64,000 nucleotides of DNA from Reticulascus tulasneorum (GCA_001557505.1 LSAX01000002.1:744001-808000); one strand, 5' to 3'; shown: positions 1 to 12,912, counted from the stretch's first letter. The notes: generated by a model not told the origin, from the sequence alone. Made by a program: numbers and translations.

Positions 1-122
1 TGGCTGTAAGGACATGCTATTAGATGTTTACTATATATTGACTTGCTGCAAGACATAAGAAATCTATTGGTAGTGAACAATGTAGCTTGACTTGCATAAT
101 ATCTGCAAAAGATGCTCCGTAT

Positions 123-1967
123 TTAAGCACCGGCAACAACGTCCAATCGTATTCTCTCGAATGGCATCAACACTGAGCTGATGATCAAGACTACTCCAGA
201 TGCGATAATCGTTCCAAATATCCTCCGTAGCGTTCCAGCTACAGCTGTGATAGCAATGCCGATCATCAAAGAGTCGTTGCTGGCGAAGACTGGAGATAAG
301 GTGCCAGCTAAGGCGGACCGAATGTAATCATCGGAGAGGTTATATGCTGCGAACCCGGTCTTGAGTGCATCGAACCCAAGGTTCTGAAACAATGTTCCAG
401 CAATTGCAAGGCCCAACGCACCAGAGCCGATTTGTGCCACGTTGATGAAACCAATGGCTTTCGGTTTATCCTTCTCCAGGACCTTAGCTGCAGCGACAGC
501 ATAGCCGTTTTGGAAAGAAAGGCCAACTCCCGCTGCAACAAGAATCTCATATCCATAGATTTTAGCAGCAGATGTGCTCTCATCGATTGTGAATAACAAG
601 GCGCCTCCAATAAGGACAAGAGCGCCACCAATCAGATAGTAGAGGTTGTAGCGACCGATAACAGGAAGGCTTCCGCCAGCAAGGATAACGAAGAGTATAA
701 AGATGCAGATGAAAGGAAGAAGACGGACAGCAGCTTCTAGAGCTGTGTCGCCACGTGTGAACTGGAAGAAGAGCGGGATAAAGTAAAGCACGATAGCCTG
801 CGCTGCGGTTGAAGCAGCCGTAGTAAAATACAGCAGCACAAGGATTCTTGACTTAAGAAAGTGAATAGGGAAGATTCTTCTTTCTCGGGTGGTTAGAATC
901 TGGAAGTGTTGTTGCACAATAAGCGTAATCAAACAGATGCCGAAAACAACCCAAAGGGCAATGGACGCCGAAGAATTCCAGGGATATGTTGAACCGCCAA
1001 AGGTGATGACTGTGATGAGGAGTACAAATACAGCACCTATTAGAACAGCGCCGATCCAGTCGATATCCGCGAGCTTTTGCTTGACGGTAAGTTTCGGCTG
1101 AGGATCGTAACGTGGAAATACAAATATATAAACAGGCAATGAGACAGCTGCAAGAGGAAGGTTGATGTAAAATGCCTAGATCATAAAAAAGTCAGTTTAG
1201 TAAGCAACTCAACTAGCAGAGAAGCAGGAAAATAGGGATTTAATCATACCCAACGCCAAGTTGCGCTGCTCACAGAGAATGCGCCACCAATGACGGGTCC
1301 CAAGATACACCCTATACCCCAGCTTAGCCCAATCAAAGCATTATAAACAGCTGCTTCAGATTGTGTGGAGAAGACTGAGACATATGTCAGGGCTCTGTAT
1401 GTGGTGTCAGTGCTATAAATTTGGCTGAGGATATGATCCATGTGATACTAACCCTAGGTACATCCCAGCTCCGCCAACGCCAGCAATAACACGACCAACA
1501 ACGAGAGCGTCAGAAGTAGGCGCTGCACCACAGAGAGCGCTGCCGACTTCAAAGACTAAAATGCTGGCTAAGAACAGAATCTTAGTGTCGAAGAGCGCGT
1601 ATGCTCGGTTCAAGACTAAGATTGTCGCGACAGATGCCATGGGGAAGCCAAGCCCAATCCATGGAAGGTTCTCAATGTGCCCTAAGTCCTCGTATACTTG
1701 CGCTTGGACATCGGCGGCAATCGTGGTATCCAAACCTTTGGCAGCCGATAGTCAGTAAGCTGTCTCGCTAGATCGCATGGTAAAGGAGGTTGAGTGCATA
1801 CCATAAAGAAGGGCCCCAATATACAATGCAACCAACGTAAGAATCCATTGCCAAGTCTTCATGTCACCTCTTGGATTGTAGTCTGGAGTGTCTTCTGGCT
1901 TTTTCTCGCCAAGATCAGGGCTGGAGGTATCCTCTGCAGAGGGATTGTCGGTTGCCATTTCCATCAT
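123..1967 (-). CDS. MFS efflux transporter, DHA2 (14-TM drug:H+ antiporter) type
   Basis: Four exons: 1967-1802, 1735-1453, 1394-1250 and 1175-123, giving 548 aa in one frame. The start ATG at 1967 opens a charged cytosolic N-terminus rich in Asp, Glu and Pro, followed by the first hydrophobic helix around WQWILTLVALYIGALLYG. The splice joins LLYG to LDTTIAADVQ, the usual start of DHA2 carriers. Later family signatures are GRVIAGVGGAGMYLG, GPVIGGAF and SSATWRWAFYINLPLAA, where exons 3 and 4 meet. The length fits 14-TM fungal toxin, drug or siderophore exporters at the plasma membrane. The substrate cannot be told from sequence. Intron 1 ends in AAG, less usual than CAG or TAG. No metabolite cluster lies next to it inside the window, but the gene ends 122 bp from the window edge, so a partner could lie outside. 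Confidence 0.87.
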
Positions 1968-3731
1968 ATCTACAGATTGTAAGTTGGAAATTGAATATAT
2001 GCTATTGTGGTAGCTTAAGGCTTTGATTTTTAGGATAGCGGCGATCGCGGGAGAGAGAGCCTGTATTGACTGTTCCGTTATTATATAGATGCTTTAAAAT
2101 TAACATGAGGCTTGCCGAAACATCCCGAGGAAGCCCCTGTAAGCTTACGCTCGCTGAGCATCCCATCGTCGCTGATCGGTCCATGGACGACGACGCGACA
2201 TGCGACGCCAACGGGGCAAAGCAGCAGATGGAACAACTAATTGACCGCAGAGAATCTCTAGATTTACTTGCGCTACGACGTTTTCACGGATAGTAACGCC
2301 CAGGTTCAATCCGTTCCCGCTCTATTGTCAGCCTCGATGTAATGCCATTGGTTCAAAAAATACGGCTGCGGAGTTGATTTGTCCCGGTCACGGCTGACAA
2401 GAACCACGGATACTTGATTAGTGATACTACGCCACGTGCAGAACTGACTACAGTGGGTCGCTAGTAGTTTGAATACACCCCCAGGTATCTATCGACCCAG
2501 GCTAGCCTGAGTGAGCCTAGCTACATCGGGCATTGGCATAATATACCCCCATATACAGCTAGCGCATATAATAGATACCCGTAGATGTATTCAAACGACT
2601 GGCGACCCACTGTAAGAAGAATTAGACGAATTTTGTAATCGCAGGGCATAGATGACAATCCATGTGCTGACTCATCTCTGGCATACGGGATTCGGGCAAT
2701 ATTGGAGACGCCGACAACACCGTATCCGTGTGCCCCTTTGGAACGACATGCAGAGATCGGTTTTATGTCATGGTAATGCAGCTCAATCTCCTCAATTTCG
2801 CCACAGCTGATGAATATGATGTGTGCTACAACTTGAAATAGCTCAAATTTATGGAAGACTGCTCTTCGTACTTTAGATTGCTAGCAGGTGTGGGGAAATC
2901 AATCAATGCGGGGTATTCCTGCTGGTTGTCAACTTATTCATTCTATCGACCACCGGACACCCGTAACAGGCTTAGCGCCTTGTCTTATTCAGTTGCGCCG
3001 AAGCCTTCACAATGCTAGAATGCTCGCTTACGACGTGTGCAGTTAATTCGTCATTTGACCGATTGGCTGGTGGGTACGAGATGGTCCGACGGGCCGGTGG
3101 GTACGATATGGACTCAAATCGCCGTCACGAACATCATACTCCATTGGTGTATGTTGTTCCGCCAAGTTTACTTTCCGCCGGCCGTCGTCTCACACCGCTA
3201 ATTATCGAATGCTTTCCGTCCCAACACCGGCTTTGGAAAGGACGAGATTCGTGGCATGCCGGTGAGATATCGGCTCAGCTAAGCTTAATTAAACATCCCG
3301 TAGTAAATTGTATCAGTAGAGTCCCACTTGTGTTTCTCGTGGTCTAAAACTGTCAAATGCTCAAAGTTGGCAGTGCTATCTATCTGTGGTACTACCCCAC
3401 CGGCTCTCTGAGTGAGACAATCTCTGAATGAGACAACCACGGCTGACCTATTAGTGTCAGATGTGGCAAGGGCACCCGGCATGATGGTATAGCACCTAAT
3501 AGGCTGGAATTAGACATGGAACTGAATATCTGGAATTGTAGCCACGCTCGGTGCTATAGGTCAAATGAATATCTAATCCGTCCACAGTATGCAGGCAATA
3601 GCTTGGCAAATTTGCAGAAAACCAGACCCGTAGCTTGTTGTAGCGATGGGAATGAACCTCAGTGTATTGCGCGAAGAGATAATGGTCAGATTATGATAAG
3701 AGGTAGCACCACCTTTTTACTGATTGTTCTA
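1968..3731. other. Intergenic region with one MITE and short tandem duplications
   Basis: No convincing gene. Besides the MITE at 2451-2612 it holds two imperfect 20-bp direct repeats (3065-3084 and 3092-3111, core GGTGGGTACGA) and an adjacent 16-bp duplication with one mismatch (3405-3420 and 3421-3436). Short open frames here lack introns, domains and coding character. Confidence 0.5.
2451..2612. mobile_element. Tc1/mariner-like MITE, 162 bp
   Basis: The ends form terminal inverted repeats of about 43 bp with roughly seven mismatches. The outer 12 bases, CAGTGGGTCGCT on the left and the matching GGCGACCCACTG on the right, are almost perfect. The inner part again pairs at AGGTATCTAT and ATAGATACCC. 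The element is flanked by TA on both sides (2449-2450 and 2613-2614), as expected for a Tc1/mariner/pogo target-site duplication. It has no coding capacity. TIRs beginning CAGT with TA duplication are typical of the superfamily; assignment below that level would need a relative with a transposase. Confidence 0.75.
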
Positions 3732-4378
3732 CTATGCGTTTTGCCAGAAAACAGGCGACACACCTAAATCAGGCCACGTACGTGCCGATATCGCGTGATT
3801 CTCCGCGAAGCAGCTCGTCATTATCATGCTGTCGCTTGCATGTTGTTGTTGGCTGACGCCTCCAGGCGTCAATGCTTTTGGTGCCTGGCTCTCCGGCGTC
3901 TCCCAGTAGCTGGCCGCGGGCAGGCAATTTGCCGTGGCTATTTCGAGATCTCTGATTTTGTTGTGAAGAGCATTGTTTTCCTCTTCAATTTTTTGCAGAT
4001 GTTCCTCAAGATCCTTAATTTGTAGATTCTTACGATCGCGGTAGGCGCGCTGATTAAATTTGTTCTGTATCCGCCGCCGCTGGAAGATATGTTAGACTCC
4101 GTGTCCCAAGATCGGGGCGATTTTGCCTTTACCGATACTTGCTCTGCAGTCATTGTTCGATATCTTCGCTTTGACGGCTCCGATTCCTTCGTCCGGCAAT
4201 TAATGAGACCCTGATCGGCCTGGACAACTTTGTATCCATAGTTGCGATGTGACACCCACGGCGCTGCGGCCGTTTGTTGTTGATCGCAGAGGGAGGAATC
4301 CCACGATGGTGGCTTTAGCCCAGGCGCTTCCGATTCTGAAGTGTCAAGGCTCCACTCGGCGATTTCACCGAAAAACAT
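3732..4378 (-). CDS. bZIP transcription factor, small, Yap/fungal type
   Basis: Two exons, 4378-4139 and 4079-3732, give 195 aa. The 59-bp intron is phase 0 (donor GTATCG, acceptor TTCCAG). Splicing joins an 80-residue acidic, Ser/Pro-rich N-terminus to the basic region RRRIQNKFNQRAYRDRK (residues 81-97). The bZIP hallmark N-x7-R is present as Asn86 and Arg94, followed by a heptad-like helix rich in Leu, Ile, Glu and Asn. The basic region has Asn at position 89, where most fungal relatives carry Ala. The QRAYR tract resembles fungal Yap-like factors. The start is the first ATG in frame; the frame opens a little further upstream but without an ATG. Its target genes are unknown. Confidence 0.7.
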
Positions 4379-4461
4379 CCCCAAATGTGGATTCGTTGGT
4401 TTCTCGTTTATAAGGATGATTTGAGGAGGTAGCAAGACATACGAAGCAAATTTTCTAGAAT

Positions 4462-4914
4462 TTAAGATAAACAGGGTGTATCGATAAAACCGTTGCTGCT
4501 TGACTTGTCAAAAGCGTTGCAGGATTGGATATGTAAGCTGAGATACAAGTTGTCGACGGTACCATGTAACTCTACACTTCTTGGACCATCATCGAAGTGG
4601 GGAAAACACGATTCCATAAACGTCACTTTATAGAATAAGGCCCATGGATACGGAGGTGCTGCTGGGGGGTCAGATCGGTGACTAGAAGAGGCCGGCCGAT
4701 GACCGATCCTTGCAAAACCAACCTGAATCGCCGGTCCTGGCACGGTTGAATTCCCCATCTTGAGCTTGTCCACGGCGGCCGCAACGCCTCGAAAAATCCA
4801 GAAAAGCAGCTCATCATGGGTCAGATTTCGAGGATCAAGACTGGGACCCACTGCAACACCGGAAGCAAAATATGTGAATGGGGAGAGAAACAGCAAAAGA
4901 ACAGCGAACGCCAT
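4462..4914 (-). CDS. Possible small secreted protein (150 aa), doubtful
   Basis: An ATG-started open frame encodes an N-terminal hydrophobic segment (FAVLLLFLSPFTYFASGVAVG) that reads as a signal peptide, then a hydrophilic chain with an NLT glycosylation sequon, a Pro/Ser-rich middle and four Cys. I do not recognise a family. It ends only 83 bp before the bZIP start on the same strand, so the space could equally be the bZIP promoter or 5' leader, which lowers confidence. Expression data would decide. Confidence 0.25.
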   Translation of the reverse strand: MAFAVLLLFLSPFTYFASGVAVGPSLDPRNLTHDELLFWIFRGVAAAVDKLKMGNSTVPGPAIQVGFARIGHRPASSSHRSDPPAAPPYPWALFYKVTFMESCFPHFDDGPRSVELHGTVDNLYLSLHIQSCNAFDKSSSNGFIDTPCLS

Positions 4915-6040
4915 AATGTTGGCCTACAAGCCGCCGATTTCACCGTCGGTTTTGTGCCAATCAGCATCCGGCGCCGATGGGGTTTCAGGTGGCCGGTGTC
5001 TTGGCCCTGGAAAACACCTGGTGCCATCCCTCGGAGTAAGCAAAAATCCGGCAACGGCAGCCCTGGCAACCCTTAGCGCTGCTTTAAATCAACCTTGAAG
5101 ACCTCCTTAGACCGAAGGTGGAGACGGGGTCTTCCCATGACCCCGGACGCTAATTCTTACCAACAAAACGTATAAATTGAGTACCCTTCCGGAACATGCC
5201 AGGGAATCGTGGGGAAGGGCTATCACTGTTCTTGTCAGAGAGGATCGACTTCAGCCAGCACGTACGATGAATATGCTGCACACTGTCAACACCTGTTCAG
5301 CACACGGAATGTGCCGCATGCTGACAAATTGCGTCACAGGGCTGATTGCACTCGCAGGGGGTTCACCCCGTTCTGCGCAGTTTGTGGAATGAAGAGGCAC
5401 TAAATCTGTACGGACTACTCTCTCCAATAATAGGAAAGTTCAGTTCTTGAATGTGGAGACTTCCCCTAAATTGGCTCGTTCCTTTGGGTCTAGTTCTCTC
5501 TTCCTCCGAATATGCTCCGGCATTTTTTGTTCCCAGTGGCTAAAGTATGCCTTTGCGCACGTTTCGCATCTGTGCATGCCGAACGTGGTCGATGTCGCAT
5601 GAGCGACGAGGATATACAATCTAATCTTATTCATCACCCGGTTTACAGGATTACCACGCAACACAATCGAATCACCTCTGAGTCATATCGACCATGGAGC
5701 TAGGCATTCTATCACGGCAGAGACATCTCGCGCAGCCTGGTGGGCTCGACGCGCGGAAGACCTGTGTATTTTGTTACCACAGCCTCCTTGGGCGTAACCA
5801 GTTGTTTTGTGGATACTACCTTGAGACGATTACAGGGTTCCGTGGTTCAGCTATGGTATGAGTAAGCTCTTTTGAGGTAGCTGGCAAGGCGCAGGGCCTA
5901 GAAATGGAGCCTGTCAAAAAAATGTACTTTAGCGAGCAATCTTCATCAGTACACCACCAGAAAGCGGGGGCTGTCGATTCACCATATGCTCTAAGTCTAT
6001 TACCCAACTTCAACTCCACCGGCTCCCGATACATCTCAAA
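4915..6040. other. Intergenic, no recognisable feature
   Basis: About 1.1 kb between the minus-strand bZIP/secreted ORF and the plus-strand Zn2Cys6 gene. It should contain the promoter of the latter. I see no gene, RNA or repeat. Confidence 0.4.
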
Positions 6041-8602
6041 ATGAGCTCGCGGACTACTGCAGTGGCATGTTTGACATGCCGTCGCGTGAAAACGAGATGC
6101 ACAATAGATGAAGGCGATGAGCGTTGCAACCGATGCAAAAGGATGGGTAAGGACTGCATTTTCGAAGCGCATAGAAGAGGGAACTGGCGACGAAACCATG
6201 TTGTACCGCCGTAAGTTCGAGAATCACAACCATCTTTGAGCTCCGACAAAGTGAAGAGGAAAATACAGCAGCTGACCTAGGGTTATGACAAGCCGGCCAC
6301 AGGAGACTGTTGATTCAGGTGGTAATCTGCAAGCAAGCATCGTGAATAATATTGACACTTTCATACCATCAACATTTCCAGCGGTTGCAGAACCACGTAG
6401 AGTGGAAAGTTGCTCGCCTTTCCCTGCTGATTTTAACAACGGCGAGCTTCTCGACGAATACTCTGCTCCAGTCTCTTTCCAGCTTGGTGCATCTCAAGAC
6501 TCTTCCTCTCTTCAAGAATCAAATCTCGCCTCCTTTGCGGGGGCCAGTTCGAATCAGGACAGACAATTTCTCAACCCTGCTCCGAGTTCCGGCTTATCAT
6601 CCAATCGCCAGATATACAATGTTGGTATGGCTGGCCTGAATACCACGGTTCTGCCAGACGATGACCCTGTGGAAAAGAAAATATTAAACTTACCAGCAGC
6701 TCAGCACCTTTTTGACGGGTAGGTTACGGAACAAACATGACTCTACTATTTTGACAGAAACTGACTTCGTTTCTTTCAGTTTCTTTAAATACTTCAACTA
6801 CATGGTTGGCATTCTTGATCCAGATCTATACACGTTTCACTACACTCGACGTGCGTCGCCCCTTCTGCTTACCGTCATACTTTGCACATCTTCAAGGGTT
6901 TTTAGGCCCGAGCTACATCGTTCGCTTTGCAAGCACGGTGAAATGCTTCTTGGCCAAGCTCTATTATCTTGTGATCCAGTGGTAGAGAACATTTGGGCCA
7001 TCGTCTGTCTGTACCACTGGAAGGATGTCGGGGACAAGCGGGGCTATAGTCTCATTGGATTTGCAATTCGGATAGCGACTTCTTCAAAGTGGTATAAAGA
7101 CGTGCAAGAATTTTTGGAAGGCACTATACAGGCTCAAACCTTTGACGAGACTGAGTTGCAAGTGAGGCAGAGGCGGGACAAGGTGCGTGTCTGGCTGATC
7201 CTGGGTAATTTGGACAGGTAGTGAGTGCGATCTTTCTCTATTACATTTTCTTTCCCTGTTGCTGATGTTGCTGTTCTTGCTTTGTCGTTCAGCTCGAGCT
7301 ATTTCTCGGATCGACCACAGTTTGCTACTCCCAACCTTGGTGCTGCAGCGTTGCGCAGCTGGGTATCGCTCGAGAAGTTTTCCTTCGAGCTCGCAGATGC
7401 TAGAGGAGCTGCTGGTATAGAGTTGCACAGAGCGACGAAGGCCGTTTGTGAATATATCCTTCGGGAGAAGGATACGAAATCTGGCGCATCCCAACAACAA
7501 TTGACAATAGGAACGCCGATGAATGAGCTTGAAATACTACAAACGTTGGTGGATATAATGAATGCGGACCTCACTGCATGGGGAGGACACTGGGGTCCAA
7601 TTTTTGCGAAATGTACGTGATCGCTTGATTAGCTAAGTGATATCTCTGAGAGATCCTCCTTCCCGCCGTTGGTTTCTGCAACTTTGTATTCACAATCGCC
7701 AACATTTACTTATCTTGACAAGATTTTTATGCTCTGCGAAACTAAACCGCGTTAGATCCCCAAACCAAACCTTGCCTTGAGCCACTGATATACCGATACG
7801 AAGAACACGTTCGGCTCCAATTCAACTCGATACATCTCCAACATATGCTCGCATCTAATCAGTACTGTATTACTGATGCACCTGCACTGGCGGCGGTCGA
7901 AATTTGCTTCTCCAGCGCTGTTGCAGTACTACAACATACCCTCACCGTGTCAAGAATGGGTGTATTGTATTTTCTATGGGATACAGCTCACCTGATGACT
8001 GCCCACTCCGCAATAATGCTTTTGAAGGTTTGTCGTCTCTATACTCATATCAAAACCCTTCTTTAGATACACTTTGTATCTCGCGCAGGGATTCTGACAA
8101 TGTCAAGATTCTACGACTTGTGGACCGAGCATCGAACGAGGATGCCATGAACGCTCTACATCTCCTCGCCGAGCTTACTACGCTTTATGTGGAGGCATCC
8201 GAATCGCAAACTTCTCCCCAACAAAACGTGACTCAACCTGGTCAACCTACTCGAAGCGTAGCCCGGAGCTCGCTGGATGCTCAAGCTCGACTCTTTCGAG
8301 GCATCATGGATCGAATTGAAGTTGATGTCTTTGGGTCTCATTATGATTTATATGACCCTGCAACGGAAGAGTTGCTCCCTGGGGAGACTATGTTGTGGTC
8401 AAATAGGCAGAGATATTTCGCACCTGATTCGGACCACTTCGCCCGAGGCAGCACATTTGCACAAGAGAGAGCTATCTCAGTAGCTCAGTTTTTCGACGAT
8501 ATGGGCAAATCTCTAGACCTGAGCTTTAACTTCTTAGACCCAGGGTTCATAGAAGCACTGCAGCTGCTACAAGACAGATCGCCAAGAAGTTCTGATGAAT
8601 AG
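6041..8602 (+). CDS. Zn2Cys6 (Gal4-type) transcription factor with fungal-specific TF domain
   Basis: Six exons (6041-6210, 6281-6718, 6780-7217, 7293-7612, 7756-8027, 8108-8602) give 710 aa in one frame. The N-terminus carries a textbook binuclear zinc cluster, with Cys10, 13, 20, 29, 32 and 39 in spacing C-x2-C-x6-C-x8-C-x2-C-x6-C, followed by a basic linker (HRRGNWRRN). The middle contains the helical fungal transcription-factor domain, seen in LLTVILCTSSRVFRP, WAIVCLYHWK and GYSLIGFAIRIA, close to those of transcriptional activators of transport and metabolism genes. The last intron is the least certain: frame is kept only by acceptor TCAAG at 8107. The long intron 4 (143 bp) could hide another small exon. 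A nuclear regulator is expected; no target is evident. Confidence 0.85.
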
Positions 8603-9619
8603 ATATTGGCCCATCCGAATTGCAAAGCTCGTTGCGAGCTACAAGCAAGCTAGTGGAAGATTATAGGAACAGGGACTGCGAGATTTATCGTCAATGTTAC
8701 TCATCTATAAGATGTTAATGGTATAGAAGATGCCAAGTTAGCAACAACCGCGAAACAATTGCCTCTTTAATCTTGCAGTATCTCAAACAACAGGAACATT
8801 GTAAAACAAGGCGTAGACACAGAGAGAATATTGGCTTACAACCCCGCGACGCGGATAATATAGAACTTGAGTTTGCTTTGAATGCGTTCGTTATAAGCTT
8901 CTATTCTGTGTCCAACCCTGAAGACTTCCAGACCAAAAGCAACGGTACCGCTGTTGTAGTCGGTCTTGTAGCAGTAGAGACGATTGTGCCTATTATCCAG
9001 GTGATTCTTCAACCTCTCCATCCTCCATCCCTTCCTATCTCAACCATACTCTCGAGGTTGGCGCCATACAATTTGTTGCAGCTAAGTATCTCATTGATGC
9101 AGGTAATTGAGGGCATTCGAATTGATATATACATTTTATAAATATACGACAATCATCCTTATGGACGTTTCAATCATCTTCAATAAATTGATTTAACAGA
9201 TCTACCAAAGAATTGAATAGTCATAGAAGCCATGAGAACGCATCCACTACATCCACTGCCACTATATTTCAGTAGGTGAATTATATAATCGCCCTAAAAC
9301 GCAGTGGATAATACTTTACTTTCGAGATCAACGCGGTGCTGTTTGTCACATAGGACCGCATGAAATCCGTTATGGCTCCACCCCGAAATCAAATTCCTAG
9401 TCAGTCCGAACTATGGTAGCGCACATAGGCCATCAACATACGCTTCTACAGTTGCCTGGCGCTCTTTAACAATACACCGCCCGAAATAGAACACTTGACT
9501 GGCATGTACCCTATCGCTTCTTTGGTCTACCTCTGATATTTTGGACATCAGGGGTTCGCAACTTTGTTAAAGCAATGGAGCCTTATCCCCATTACTTGGT
9601 AGCGTAGACATTTTTGCTC
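8603..9619. other. Intergenic, no recognisable feature
   Basis: Between the convergent Zn2Cys6 and SDR genes. Only short frames of 60-120 codons occur, mostly without a real ATG and without domains. A 61-codon minus-strand ATG frame at 8836-9021 was considered and not accepted. Confidence 0.4.
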
Positions 9620-10690
9620 TCAGCTTGCCAGTTTGAAATATATACGGAATGAGGTATTTCTGTCTGTCGTTAGTGAAGTTTTAGATGAACCGAAAGGATT
9701 TGCGTTATTCACAGAAACATATGTTGGAAACAAAGCAGGCAGGATCCATCCAATCCAAGAGGCAGGTCCAACGTAGGAGTGCCGTACAGGCCGAGAGCTC
9801 AAGATGTTATCGGCTACGCTTTTTGCCCATTGAGTGGCGGTATCTAAAATTCAATTAATTCTGTGTTCTTTTCGTGCGCATGTCACCTTTAGCAGCTTAC
9901 ACTTTGCTTGCATCTCCTTCAATGACTCAGCATTAACCACTGCTTCCAGCTCCTTTCGAATTGGGGAATACAGTGAGTCCTCATCTTGACTCCATGCGAG
10001 TACGTTGTTAAAGAAGTTAGTCTTCACTGCTCCTGTTGAAATCTTGAGAAATCCCCACGTCATTTAGTATATGGTTGACTCCCACATCGGATCTGGACGA
10101 GACTCACATGCAAAACATCGACTCCCAGGACAGCCAGCTCCACTGTCATGGTGTCATTAAGGCTAGCCACAGCGGCCTTGCTCGCGTTGTAGATAGACTG
10201 CCACGGCACCCCAATTCTGGCCGAATTAGACCCATTATTGACCACGCGGCCTTTGCTCGCCACAAGAAGTGGTATAAACGCGTTGATTACGGCAACCAGG
10301 CCCCAAAAGTTGACGTCGAAAACCTTTTTAGCAGTATCAAAGTCGATATCTGTCATAGGTGCAACGTAACCTGGATGAAGTAAAGCATGATGAGTAATAA
10401 GCTTTTCGTTTTTGAGAAGAGGGAAGCAGACCTAATCCCGAGTTGTTGACCAAGATATCCAATCTGCCACCGGTCAGCTCGCTGACCTGCTCCACAGCAG
10501 TCTTGATCGAATTGGCATCCGTGACGTCCAGCTGGATTGTCTCAAGTCCCAAGTCCTTCAAATACTGAACCCTTCGAAGATCTCGTGCTGTTGCGAAGAC
10601 TTGGTGGCCTCTCAGCTGAAGTTCTTTAGCCAACGCTCCACCAAGGCCACCTTCTGAGGCACCCGTAATCAGAACCGTTTTTGGGGGCAT
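9620..10690 (-). CDS. Short-chain dehydrogenase/reductase, AYR1-like
   Basis: Four exons (10690-10432, 10370-10108, 10042-9901, 9843-9620) give 295 aa. The NAD(P)-binding motif is TGASEGGLG (residues 9-17), with the extra Gly typical of yeast 1-acyldihydroxyacetone-phosphate reductase (AYR1) relatives. NNSG follows at 82-85. The catalytic set is complete: Ser134, Tyr147 and Lys151 (YNASK). The C-terminus contains a hydrophobic stretch (SWIGWILPALFPTYV) that may anchor it to a membrane, as in AYR1-type enzymes. Intron 2 uses an AAG acceptor. Intron 3 uses donor GTAAGC, the only choice that restores frame (AKYTATQWA). The substrate is unknown; a ketone or acyl-DHAP reductase role is inferred from family resemblance. 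Confidence 0.88.
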
Positions 10691-12242
10691 TGCGAGTTTG
10701 CTATGGGTTGAAGTTTAGGAACAGGAATGATGTAGCACTTGTGTCCTGCAAGTTTCGATCGCTCTTAAGCTTTCCGGATGCAATCTTATACGTATCAATG
10801 AAGACCTGATTAGATGTAAGTTACCATCTTAAAGCACTCTGCATCTTTATCAACAATGGAATAACTCAATGATGAGGGCTAAGCGATGGAGATGCAAGTG
10901 AATAACCTCGACATTAGCTTAGTAACCACAACTTGCCTTAGTGAATATACAACAGTCACCAAAAGTGGGTGTCTCCCGATGAACTGGCCATCGCAAGTAT
11001 CCACCAATGATAAGTGTGTCATCCATACGAAGTTCGAACCTTCGGTAAGATTCCTCGCCCGAGCATGCATGCTCACCTCTTTGACATGGTTTCTTACGGA
11101 TACGGAGAAATCAAAGTGTCTGATGATATAAGCTCAGCGTACCGGTAATTACAGCGTTACCGATTGGCGGGTGCACACGACTCGGAACCCTGTTGTGCCG
11201 ATTGCATTCCTCTTCCGGCTCGATGATGGCCCCCCCATTGGTGCCCGATACGATGCTAGGCCATCTAGCGGTAGTCATTCTTAATCAGCAATTAAGCGCT
11301 TAGTGGGGATTTAGAATCTCACATGCCGATCTCCATACCTCGCAAAAATAAGCTTGGTAAGACTGTTCATATGGGCCAGTACTGGTGGAGAGAAATGCTG
11401 GACCCTCCCCTGTCTTCCTCCCCTCCTACGTCAATAACGATGATTAGTAATCTTTATTTCGAGGGATGGCATTGCCGACGACCTTCCAACGACAAGTGAA
11501 GCAGGATCACCGTCGATCTTATCCTCATAAGCAACGAAGTGGTCTATTTGCTCTCCTCGTTGCGCGATTTCACGTGGATGAGTGGAAGAAGTAACGTGGC
11601 CGCCCACTAGCGGTATTTCGGCTTGTTATTAGTCCTACTTATACTTATGTTATAACGTATACAAGTGCACTTTTTCCGGTGGATATTATACCATTCCCGA
11701 TTATCTATGAATGGCTAATATAGCATTATAAGTATTTCACTATCTTAGTGTAGACGGTAGTAATTGCGCCTTCTTGATAGACTAGCCAGAATATAAGAGA
11801 TATTTTAATTGACAAGCGGGTGACTTTCTTTGGTATTCCAAACTTTACTAGTTCTCCGTCGACGACATAATTATGTGTAAGACGCCTTTGACTTATTCAC
11901 AGGTTTAACGCTACCAAGAAAGAAATCACACCTACACAAATAAGTGTCTAGACTTCTTCCGCCAAACGACCGAGGAGGATACGAAGACGACCGGAATCTA
12001 CAGTTAGTGCTGGAGTGGATTAGATGTGGCTATTTCGGATCCACAATCTGCACATCTTTGCTAACAATATTTATCTATTGAGTTTTATTACAAATCATTT
12101 AGAATAGCATATAGACTGCTCTATAAATCTGATGAGGGACCAATATACGATATAATATGTTCCTCTTCATCGACTTATGGAGATTACTTGCAGCCAAAGT
12201 CCTTGGGCATAATTTCATTTCGAAATTAATATTATCACAATC
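10691..12242. other. Intergenic, AT-rich in its second half
   Basis: No gene is recognisable in this 1.55 kb. From about 11600 the sequence becomes AT-rich with many TAT/ATA runs and may be degraded repeat, but no clear terminal repeats were found. It leads into the SDR pseudogene. Confidence 0.4.
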
Positions 12243-12912
12243 ATGCCTTCCTATCTGGTAACCAGGTCAAGCCGCGGAATAAGACTAGCGATCGTGGCGG
12301 AACTAGTAGGGCGCCTCTCCTTAACCTTGTTACGTATCACGGCTGCTTACATAGTCGCGGAACAACTCAAAGACAAGAATAATCTTATAATTGCGACTGC
12401 CAGAAACATTGCGGCTCCAGGCTTGCAAGAGCTCAAGACCAACGATACTCACAACCGCTTGCAACTCCTAGAGCTGGATATATCCAATTTGAAAAATATC
12501 AACAAGGCTGTTGAGGACGCTAATATTATCCTACCAAGTGGTCTAGACTATCTCGCCAGCAATACGGGAGTGAATCCTCAGCCTTTCACTGCGTTTGAAG
12601 ATATGTATGACTCCGCGCCATTCTACTGAATTAACAACAAGACTAATAAGCTTCTAGGGATATTGACGAATTCAAACTTGAGCTAGATCTTAGTACGACG
12701 TCGTTTATTTACGTATTAAGCGGGTTCCTCCCTCTGATCAGAAAGAGCGAGGTCAAAAAGATTCTTGTGCTCACTTCCAGCGCTCCCGCAAATACAATCA
12801 ATCCAAATATGGCCTCATATTTGGATTGATTACGTTTTTGAAGCCTTCGATTTGATTAAATTGATTGAACTTGATTGTATTTGATCTATTTGTATAGAAG
12901 CAGGGGTTTAAT

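Noticed and set aside
8836..9021. 61-codon minus-strand ATG frame between Zn2Cys6 and SDR genes
   Set aside because: It reads somewhat protein-like but is short, has no signal peptide or known motif and could be chance.
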